From: Pelargonium nanum
Taxonomy: Eukaryota > Streptophyta > Magnoliopsida > Geraniales > Geraniaceae
DNA: 23,067 bases
Reading direction: 5' to 3'
NCBI GenBank assembly: GCA_036897485.1
Contig: JAYMTF010001497.1
Span: 1 to 23,067 of the forward strand
Part shown: positions 1 to 7,576 of the stretch, in pieces
Layout of the letters: the number at the start of each line of letters is the position of its first letter
Numbering within the stretch: the first letter of the stretch is position 1
Position numbers and translations under genes: made by a program
The notes under the pieces: generated by a model
Database searches by the model: none
What the model was told of the DNA's origin: nothing
What the model saw: only the letters and a program-made list of their open reading frames with translations

Positions 1-180
1 CTAAAGGAAATGTATAACTTGTTTAGATATATTGTTCTTTATCTATGACATTCTATCTATATAAATAGTGATTGTAATAGTGAATGTTATCACTAATTAC
101 TATTAGCTAATAGAGAATCATTTGTAACGTTTGGAAAGTGAAAAGACATGAGTTACAAATCAAGGAGAATGCTAGAAATG

Positions 181-230
181 GTTGAAGTTGGTGACGTGGC
201 AGCCTCTAATGCTGCCTCACCAACTTTAAC
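181..230. repeat. Short inverted repeat (hairpin)
   Basis: The left arm (181-203) and right arm (211-230) pair over about 20 bp with one mismatch and a 3-nt bulge, around a 7-nt loop (ctctaat). The arms share the cores AAGTTGGTGA and GGCAGC. The hairpin lies just upstream of the SINE and about 1.65 kb upstream of the phosphatase start codon. It is too short to be a typical plant miRNA precursor. It may be the relic of a small inverted-repeat transposon. The left arm also contains TGACGTGGCA, an ACGT-core sequence. Confidence 0.6.
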
Positions 231-293
231 AATATATATGCGGATTTCATTCAATAATGTACGAATTTTGCTTGAAATCAAAGATGAAAACTT

Positions 294-508
294 TCACCAC
301 CAACCGCATGGGTCAACTAATAAGGGGTTGTTCCAGCTTAACATGAGACATCGAGTTCGAGTCCTAGGAAATGCAATTGCATTAAACCTTGGTAGGGAGA
401 GTTTTGTCACCCTTGTGGTCCTACCTAGCTCGAATGAGGATTAGTCTGAGTGTGATATGACTTAAAGGTACTGATTTAAAAACCTCATAGACAAAAACAA
501 ACAAAAAA
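294..508 (+). mobile_element. tRNA-derived SINE with target-site duplication
   Basis: The element is about 215 bp long. It has an RNA polymerase III box A-like stretch at 309-325 (TGGGTCAACTAATAAGG) and a clear box B at 355-364 (GTTCGAGTCC). It ends in an A-rich tail (about 491-508). It is flanked by a 14-bp direct repeat, AAAGATGAAAACTT, at 280-293 and 509-522, which is the expected target-site duplication. These are the hallmarks of a plant tRNA-derived SINE moved by LINE machinery. The family was not identified. An open frame at 148-444 runs through it and is not a gene. Confidence 0.85.
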
Positions 509-522
509 AAAGATGAAAACTT

Positions 523-1138
523 CTTCCCAAAACACTATCTATAAATATTTTACCATCAAATACATCAACATTAATCTTATATTCTTGCATTCTAACCCAT
601 TTGAGACGGTTTTTCATATTAATGACATACCTACTATTTTTCTTCCCCATACAAACATTTATGTCTGTCAAACGACCAATCTTGACTTATGAACTTACCT
701 TCTTTTTTATAATGAACCAAATAATGTTTCACATTGTCTCATTCTTTGTCTGGCAATCTGATCAATACTCATTTAAAATATCTTCACACATTGATTTTAA
801 TCTCTTCTGGCCTACAACCTACTTTTGTGTTACTTCTTCTTTCATTAGTTAATGGATCGTTGCTCATCATACGATTAATCAACTTCTTTAAAAGTTTATG
901 TTTTATTCAACGCTCTAATAAAAGTTTAGTACTGCATCTATATATGTCTATAATGTAAAACATTACCCTTTCATAAATAATCACACACCTATATATGTTT
1001 ATCACTTCACCAACTTTTGGTCTTTTATCTTCTAAAATTGTTATTTTCGATTATGTTCTATTACTCTACAAACTTTTTTCTATTAATCACACTTAACTTT
1101 TCTGACCAAACTATCTCAATTTGCCTCTATAGCATGTC
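523..1138. other. AT-rich upstream DNA without a recognised gene
   Basis: This stretch lies between the SINE and the ACGT-element cluster of the phosphatase promoter. It contains only short overlapping open frames with no recognisable protein and skewed AT-rich composition. I see no tRNA, no long repeat and no coding signature. Confidence 0.5.
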
Positions 1139-1210
1139 CACGTAGGATATATACACTTTATGAGAGCCCACGTAGACATAAGCACTCAACCATTCATACC
1201 CGGCCACGTG
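1139..1210 (+). promoter_or_regulatory. ACGT-core cluster with a G-box in the phosphatase promoter
   Basis: Three ACGT-core sites lie within 72 bp: CACGTA at 1139-1144, CACGTA at 1169-1174 and a perfect G-box CACGTG at 1205-1210. The G-box sits in GCCACGTGTC, which also fits an ABA-response-element core (ACGTGTC). Such sites are bound by plant bZIP and bHLH factors. The cluster is about 670 bp upstream of the start codon and about 300-400 bp upstream of the pyrimidine-rich leader. Stress, ABA or light control of this phosphatase is inference only. Confidence 0.5.
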
Positions 1211-1574
1211 TCAATCATTTCTCAATATTTTATGTAGTGCCGGTGTTCATTTTGTATACCTTCACTCAGCTAAGTTTTGATGTCAAATTACCAGTTTTGC
1301 TTCCTTCTCCACAAATTTCACAAAAGAAAAAAAAAAGGACATGAATAGTTGATTTTTGACATAATTGAACAAAGATCTCTGACAAAACAGAGACACTGTT
1401 GATTTTGGATTCTGAAGCCAAAAACTGTGTCCTTCTTCTTCGTTATCTACACACAAACCCACTGATGCACTCATAGAATCTCAATCTTGAAAAGACAACC
1501 CATTTTTTCAGTCTCCAATTCGGCACAAACTGTTCTTTTCTCTCTATCTCCGTCTTCTTGCGAATCTCTCCTCC

Positions 1575-1640
1575 ATGATCAGACCTAAAATGTCTCCTCT
1601 AGAGGTTGATTTAGGGTTTTCTCACCTTTTGTTCTGCTGA
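1575..1640 (+). promoter_or_regulatory. Upstream ORF 1 in the phosphatase leader
   Basis: A 21-codon upstream ORF (ATG at 1575, stop TGA at 1638-1640) lies in the probable 5' leader, directly after a CT-rich stretch (about 1536-1574) of the kind found near plant transcription starts. If transcription starts upstream of it, it could lower translation of the main ORF. The peptide is not recognised. Its reality depends on the unmapped start site. Confidence 0.4.
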
Positions 1641-1755
1641 GACTGAGACACATTCTCGAGAACCGGTTTCTTTGCCGAGGGTTTATTCTTTGCTTTCGGA
1701 AGGAAGATTTTCTGCAAATTCTTGATTTTAGGGCTTTATCTTTCATTTGGAAACA

Positions 1756-1809
1756 ATGGGGCTCTGCAAAAAACAAGCTTTTCCCCAAATGATTCTCTGC
1801 TTCTTTTAG
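1756..1809 (+). promoter_or_regulatory. Upstream ORF 2 in the phosphatase leader
   Basis: A 17-codon ORF has its ATG at 1756 in a good context (AACAATGGG) and a TAG at 1807-1809. It ends 70 nt before the main start codon, so reinitiation is possible. It begins MGLC and is unrelated to the phosphatase. As with the first upstream ORF, its effect is inferred from position and start context only. Confidence 0.45.
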
Positions 1810-1879
1810 GACTTTCGTCGAACAGGTAGGCTGCGCTTTGTGGCCGGCATTGTTTACCGCTCCGATTCTTGCTCGAGGC

Positions 1880-4528
1880 ATGGGGTGTGTCCACGGAAAG
1901 TGTTGTAGCCGCTACCCGCGATCTTCTGATGGTGGTTCTGAGGAGTCTAAGGAATTGGGTCGGTACAGTGTGTCCCACGGGAAGCACCTCCTCACGGAGA
2001 AAGCAATTGAGGTTGTTCCTGTCCTCTCTCACAACTTTCGATTGGAGTACTCGGTCCTCACGCAGCGCGGCTACTACCCGGACTCACCAGAGAAGGAGAA
2101 TCAAGACTGTTACTGCATTAAAACGCAGATTGGAGGTAATCCCAATCTCCATTTCTTTGGTGTGTTTGATGGGCATGGCCAATATGGTACTGAGTGTTCA
2201 AATTTCGTAAAGGATAGGCTAGTAGAGATATTGGAAAATGATCCCGCCTTGTTGGATGATCCTGTAAAAGCATATAACTCGGCTTTTTTAGCCACTAATT
2301 CCGAGCTGCGCGATAGTGGGATTGATGATTCAATGAGTGGTACCACAGCAATTACAGTTCTTGTTGCTGGGGATTCCCTTGTTGTGGCAAATGTTGGTGA
2401 CTCGAGGGCAGTGGTTGCTGTTAAGGATGGGAATCGGATAATTGCTCAAGACTTGTCTACTGATCAGACACCGTTTCGGAGAGATGAATACGAGAGGGTG
2501 AAGATTGCTGGGGCCAGAGTTCTGAGTGTTGATCAAGTGGAAGGGCTTAAGGACCCAAATATTCAATCGTGGGGGGATGAAGAAAGTGAAGGTTGTGATC
2601 CTCCAAGGTTGTGGGTTCAGAATGGTATGTATCCGGGGACCGCATTTACAAGGAGTGTGGGGGACAGTATAGCTGAAAAGATTGGTGTGGTTGCTGATCC
2701 AGAGGTGTTAATGGTTCAGCTTACGCCTAACCATCTATTTTTCGTTGTTGCAAGTGACGGAGTTTTCGAGTTCCTTTCAAGTCAAACAGTTGTTGATATG
2801 GTATGACATATCTTAAATTGATTGAGTTATTACTTTTTTGGGCCATTTCATCTGTTAAATTCCATTGATGAGGCATAACTGTTAATGACTTGCTCCTTCT
2901 AACTGTCTGCTTTTAATTGATTTTTTTTTTTTTTGTCATTGAAATCTGTCATTGTCTTGTTTGTAAAGTGGATTCTCTTCATTGTCAGCTGTGACTCGAT
3001 TTGTCTTGGCGTTTGTGAGAGACTATATTTTGCCTACCCACAATAAGTAAATATCATGGAACAAATTACCTTCCATATGTTATTTTACTCCATAGAAATA
3101 TGTCATTGTCATGTTCTTGAACTAGTTCTCTTCATTGTCAGTTGTGACGCTGTATTTGTCCTGTTGCTTGTGAGAGCGAATATGTCTTACTTACTCACTA
3201 ATAAGTAAATAACATGGAGCAAATTACCTCGAATAGAATAGCATCAGATTATCATTGCATTGACATTTAAGGGGTAATTGTCATATATCTATTTATATTT
3301 TATAGCTGTCACTCTGCCAGTATATTCCAGAGTCTCTAACATAAATTTTTTTTTTTTGGGTAGCACCCTTGTTATCATCTGTTATTGTTTGTTGCACTAT
3401 CACCTTTGTTATAAAATCCAAAATCAATAATTGTAATATCTTCCTGAAGTAAGGATCTTATATTCTTGTTATCATTTATCTGGATATGTGAGGAGTCATT
3501 TATCTTCAGGTTTTAATGGTTTTAAAATTTATTGGTCGCTCATTTATCTTGTAATTAGAGGATGGTTATGATGTTGGGATCCCCCACACATGTTCTGTAT
3601 CTTCTCCATCCTATCTAGCACCATTTCCTCATTGTCTAGGATTGCCATGTCTTTCGCTACTATCCTTTCATGTGAACTTGGGTCTCCCCTTAGTCTTCTT
3701 AGTTTCACCTAACTGAATTTTCTCAACCTTCTAACTGGTCATATACCTCCTTATGTTACATGTGCCTAAACTACCTTTAGGCGGTTTCCCTAAATCTCTT
3801 CTTCAATTTTGATTAGCTTCAGCTTGAAATGTTTTATGCCTAATCATGCCCTTATATTACCATACATTAACCTAACAAATATGGTTTGGTTATTGTGATC
3901 CTCAATATGAACATGCATTGTAGAAAGAAAGGAAAAAAAAAAACCCATTGTTTTGTGATTCTCTCAATGGAATTGGTTTGATAGTTTCTTGCAACTATAG
4001 ACTGTGAAAGGAACACTAAATCTAGATCTAAGTTTCTAGATCCAAGAAAAAGGGGGACTGCCAAGTCTAGATTTTAGCTCCTTTTAACAAATCTTGGGCC
4101 ATATTTTGTTTGTGCAAAATTGCTTTTGCAATCTCTATTTGGTAGTACAGGTAGGACATGGGCGTGTAGCCTGACTGATCAGTAGATCATCAATTCTATT
4201 TCTTTCTACATCTCACGGTGAATTTACTTGTAATTGCTTTGTCGGATTTTGATATTGTGTACTGATTTCAGTGTTGAATATGCTACTGTTTTCAGTCTGT
4301 TGGTTTTGTGACATTGTTCTTATTTTGTGATCCTTTTGCTCTCCTACCATATATGGTTTCTAAACCTTAATTCTGTTTTCCTTCATACAGGTGGCCAAAT
4401 ATACAGATCCCCGTGATGCATGTGCAGCCATTGCAGGAGAATCATACAAACTATGGTTGGAGCATGAAAACCGCACAGATGATATAACGATCATCATTGT
4501 ACACATTAAGGACTTATGTAATGTATGA
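1880..4528 (+). CDS. PP2C35: Protein phosphatase 2C (AT3G06270 / PP2C 35 type), two exons
   Basis: A Mn/Mg-dependent serine/threonine phosphatase of 352 residues. The exons are 1880-2800 (307 codons) and 4391-4528 (45 codons plus TGA), joined in phase 0 across a GT-AG intron. The metal- and phosphate-site motifs are in order: ENQD at 73-76, FFGVFDGHG at 92-100, SGTTA near 153-157, GDSRAV at 173-178, TRSVGD at 257-262, ASDG at 291-294 and RTDDIT at 335-340. In the last motif the second Asp (D338) is the usual metal ligand. All key residues look intact. Family members of this subgroup are about 350 residues, so this is full length. The start is ATG 1880, which has strong context (G at -3 and G at +4) and gives MGCVHGKCC. 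Gly2 followed by cysteines suggests N-myristoylation and palmitoylation, hence membrane anchoring. In-frame sequence upstream of it has no ATG. Identity to AT3G06270 is from remembered family sequence. The in vivo substrate is unknown. Confidence 0.96.
2941..3229 (+). repeat. Direct duplication of about 130 bp inside the intron
   Basis: Copy 1 (2941-3071, 131 bp) and copy 2 (3095-3229, 135 bp) share the same order of words: GAAAT-TGTCATTGTC, TTCTCTTCATTGTCAG, TTGTGAGAG, AATAAGTAAATA, CATGGA/CATGGAG and CAAATTACCT. They are separated by 23 bp. Scattered substitutions and small indels show the duplication is not recent. No coding potential or known element was recognised in it. Confidence 0.85.
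3589..3807 (-). mobile_element. Decayed LINE 3' end (reverse transcriptase C-terminus)
   Basis: Read on the - strand, with stops and frameshifts, this gives the ordered fragments IEEEI, GNRLK, AHVT, PVRRL, VAKDM and MVLDRM. They match the conserved tail of plant non-LTR reverse transcriptases (typical form ...RLRWFGHV...PVRR...GRPK...DM...LDR...W). It is dead, and lies antisense to the phosphatase gene within its intron. The family assignment rests on this motif order only. Confidence 0.65.
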
Positions 4529-6509
4529 AAATAGAAATCCACCAATGGTTGCTTATCTTGCCATTTTTCTCGTACGCCCTTGGCTGACAATCATGTCCAC
4601 TTTCTTTGTTAATGTCTACCAATGGTGGAAGTGAAATTTAGTAGAAATGCAGGCTAACGTTGGAGTTCTATGGTATACATGTGATTGGATAATCAATGTT
4701 GGTTAATACTATCTCTTTTGTTATTCGGGAGCTCTTTTTATTGGTTCTGTTTTTGTATCTTCTTGTTTTGTTACCTTTTTATCTTGTTTGTGGCTTTTTA
4801 TTATTGCCTAAGCTCATCTTCTTGAAAGAACAAAAAGTGACTTTCTGCCATCTGGTTGAGTTGAAGTCGTCAGTAAAAGACTTCTAGTACTCTACAAAAC
4901 TAGTTCAGCATTCAGTTATGTACAAATTCTGTCATTTTTTCTAGGTATGTTAGAAACTACTGTATAGCACAAATCCTATGCCGCCGCCAATGACAATGTT
5001 TTTCAACTTCTTGTTATTTTCAAACCTGAAACCTGCTGGAGATGTTTTGCGAGTTCTATTGTGATTGTCCTAGTCAAATGTGATACAGGTATGAATAATA
5101 GCAAAACAGGAAAATGAATTTTTGACATATTTATTTACTGTTGGATTAGCAGACTTCTCAGCATGCTAAGTATTGAAGCCTAGTAATCATGATTGCATCG
5201 ACAGGACATCACAGGCCTTCATAAATGGTAAGTGTTTTCCCTTTTATTGTGTCATCGTATTATTCTCGCTAACTATTTCTTTCCTCTCCACCCACCGCAG
5301 CTTCTATGAAGTTGGATTATTACATCTTATAGTGCTCATTGAAATGTATTTATCTACACTCTACTTGCTATTTAACTTGAAATGCTCTCTCTCATGATTA
5401 GTGTTCTGGAGTCTGGAGCAATGAAAAACGTGCTCACTCTGATTTATATGTTTACAGTGTGGCGGAGTCTGGATGGATATAAGATGTTTTTATTATTTAT
5501 ATATTTTCATTGAAATTCTGGATTAAAGATGTTAGTTTTCTTTGAAGGAAGTGTATTCTGAGAAAATATCTAGGTTTCTCAGATAGTGAAATCAAAAATC
5601 AATGGCTCTCTACTTGATTTTGTTTGGCAGATACAGGATTCAGATACGTTGTGCAAGCTATGAAGAGTAAAGCAATGGCTCCTGCAAAGCAAGGTATACT
5701 TGTTGACTGATGTCGTGGTTTCAAATTTTTTTCTTCTGTGTTGTTTGTGACAGACATTGCATTTCTTGCTAGTAGAAGGTGCTTTCGTTGATGAAGATGG
5801 CAAATTATGCAAGGAAAGGGAAAGAAGTAGTAGGGTTCAAGGGACGGGGGCCTGTGTGTAAGCTTTGTAGATCGGGAGATGATGAAACATCCAAGTGGGA
5901 AGGTATTTTATTTTGAATCACATAATTTATTTGCTTTTTTGTTTGGTTATGTGATTTTTAATTTTTTACCATTCAAAGGAATTATGAAAATTTCTATTAA
6001 ACCTTGTCTTTTTTATTTCATGTTTTTATCAATTTTAAGTATAATTAGATTCCAAACCCAATCTCTGTCTTTGTCCCAACTCATGCCTCTATATACCCCA
6101 TACTATACCCAACCCATGCCTCTCTACAACCCAAACCTTCCGCACTCTACATAAAACCATTAGCACCAATCAATGTCGGGACAATTTTTTTTCAAGAACT
6201 AGAGAAAAAGAAAGAGCTTCGAACTTCAACCAAAAATCAATCCTAAAAAATTCAACCAACACTGCACTTTATCATCACTAATCTCAGCCTAAAAGCCGAA
6301 CCAAAACAACACCAATTCTGGTAGCAGAGACGCCAGATTTTAGCCTCAATCAGCCACCACCAATTAAAATCCAAAAAATATAGAACCAATGAACAAAAAC
6401 TGAAAAAACATAGAGGAGGTTCTGACCATGACTGCCGGCCTCCACGGATCCTCTTTTCGAGCCAAAACAACCTCAAGAACCACTGCCCCAAATCCTCGTT
6501 CTTGACAGC

Positions 6510-6900
6510 TGATAACTCGTATTTATAACGAATTATCCATCACCATTTGTGTCGATTTTCATAGCTAATTGCATTTCATTTCACTATTATTCCTTTGATT
6601 TTGTTTAATTTGGATCATGTGTTCTTAAATGTGAAACTCTCTTGTTTTTGGTGTTTTCTTGCCACATTTACGCATTACTGCTTAGATATTTTTATCGTGT
6701 GTGTTGTAGTGTGTTATCAAAGTACCGCATGATACAAGATAAGGGAGACATTATGAATTATTCGGGAGTTCTCGAGAGCCAAGAAATGCTAGGTCAATGA
6801 GGAGAAGCTAGATGTTCAACTCTAGACAACGGGTGCAGGAAAGGATCTTAGTTGCGACCAACATCAGCTGGTCGCAAGCAATCACGCAGTGACAACTTTG
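6510..6900 (+). mobile_element. Possible LTR-retrotransposon fragment
   Basis: The stretch opens with TGATAACTCGT followed by an imperfect palindrome (TAACTCGT/ACGAATTA), and continues through T-rich, promoter-like DNA into a GC-richer segment at about 6765-6890 that differs from its AT-rich surroundings. A TG start and this layout resemble plant Ty3/gypsy LTRs. I found no second LTR, target-site duplication, primer-binding site or protein domain, so the call and especially the right end are tentative. Confidence 0.3.
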
Positions 6901-7265
6901 TGATTTTTCCTTTTGGCTTTTTTTAAGGCAACACTACATATACTTTATGTTTCCGAGCTTTTGGGTTAAGTATTCTCGGGCACTTTTATGCAAGTTATGT
7001 TTAAGCAATCGAACTCTTTAATATGTAGGATTTGTACAAATCTACAGTGCAGATTCCTATATTTTAAGGTTAGTTTCATATGTTAGGGTGTTCTTCAACA
7101 AATTCTATATGTACTTGAATTTTAACCACTTGTGACCCTACCGATACAAGCATGTACTATCACAATAAAAGTTTGATCTCACATAGAGGAAAAAATTGAT
7201 GAAATATTCCTATCAAACCTGAAATATTATAGGACAAGTATTATTACTGCGAGCAGACCTAAATA

Positions 7266-7353
7266 TGTCTGATAATTGATTATTTGAAGGGGAAAAAACA
7301 ATTTTTCCCCCCTTCAAATTATGATATTGACTACAAGTGTCTGATAATTGATT
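7266..7353. repeat. Hairpin bracketed by 16-bp direct repeats
   Basis: TGTCTGATAATTGATT occurs at 7266-7281 and again at 7338-7353. Between them, 7282-7319 is a strong inverted repeat: ATTTGAAGGGG then an A-run, a short centre, a T-run then CCCCCCTTCAAAT. It lies about 220 bp past the SAC3B stop codon, in or near its 3' UTR. It could affect 3'-end formation or be the footprint of a small insertion. Its function is unknown. Confidence 0.75.
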
Positions 7354-7576
7354 TTATGATATGAAATAGGAGTTTTGGAAAAAAAAAACATTATTATATA
7401 TGACTAACTAACTAAAAAAAACTCATTTTGAGACGTGAAAAACTGACATAACACTCATCTAGAGACTGGGAAGTAACAAATAGTGACAAAATTAACTATT
7501 TTAGTTTGTATATGAAGAACTAAAATACAACAAACCTAAAGTCTATATATTTGAATACCTCTAAAGCATGAGTATA

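Larger units (their letters stand above)
2801..4390 (+). other. Intron of the phosphatase gene
   Basis: A 1590-bp GT-AG intron (donor ATG|GTATGA, acceptor TTCATACAG). Its second in-frame codon is a TGA (2804-2806), so unspliced transcript would stop after one extra residue. It contains the duplicated block at 2941-3229 and a LINE remnant at 3589-3807. The remainder (3808-4390) is AT-rich with no recognised element. Confidence 0.9.
4529..7576. other. Intergenic region between two convergent genes
   Basis: About 3 kb lies between the stop codons of the phosphatase (+) and SAC3B (-), so both 3' UTRs must fall here. No poly(A) site could be placed with confidence. There are exon-like islands near 5632-5691 and 5755-5916, a 33-bp imperfect tandem repeat at 6075-6140, a possible LTR fragment from 6510, and a hairpin with direct repeats at 7266-7353. 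None of the longer open frames (for example on the - strand at 6252-6491) resembles a known protein. Confidence 0.6.

Noticed and set aside
309..364. A tRNA gene suggested by box A and box B
   Set aside because: No cloverleaf arms or acceptor stem can be formed, and the segment is part of a SINE with an A-tail and target-site duplication.
148..444. 98-codon open frame on the + strand
   Set aside because: It runs through the hairpin and the SINE body, including box B, and its protein resembles nothing. It is a chance frame over a repeat.
1838..1879. Upstream start for the phosphatase giving an N-terminal extension
   Set aside because: The codon at 1838 is TTG, not ATG. The ATG at 1880 gives the conserved MGC N-terminus with good context.
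2801..2806. Phosphatase ending at 2806 as a single-exon gene
   Set aside because: The frame stops right after a donor GTATGA, and the missing DDIT motif follows in phase after the acceptor at 4390.
6252..6491. 79-codon Trp- and Cys-rich frame on the - strand
   Set aside because: Odd composition, no family resemblance, no splice or promoter context. Treated as chance.
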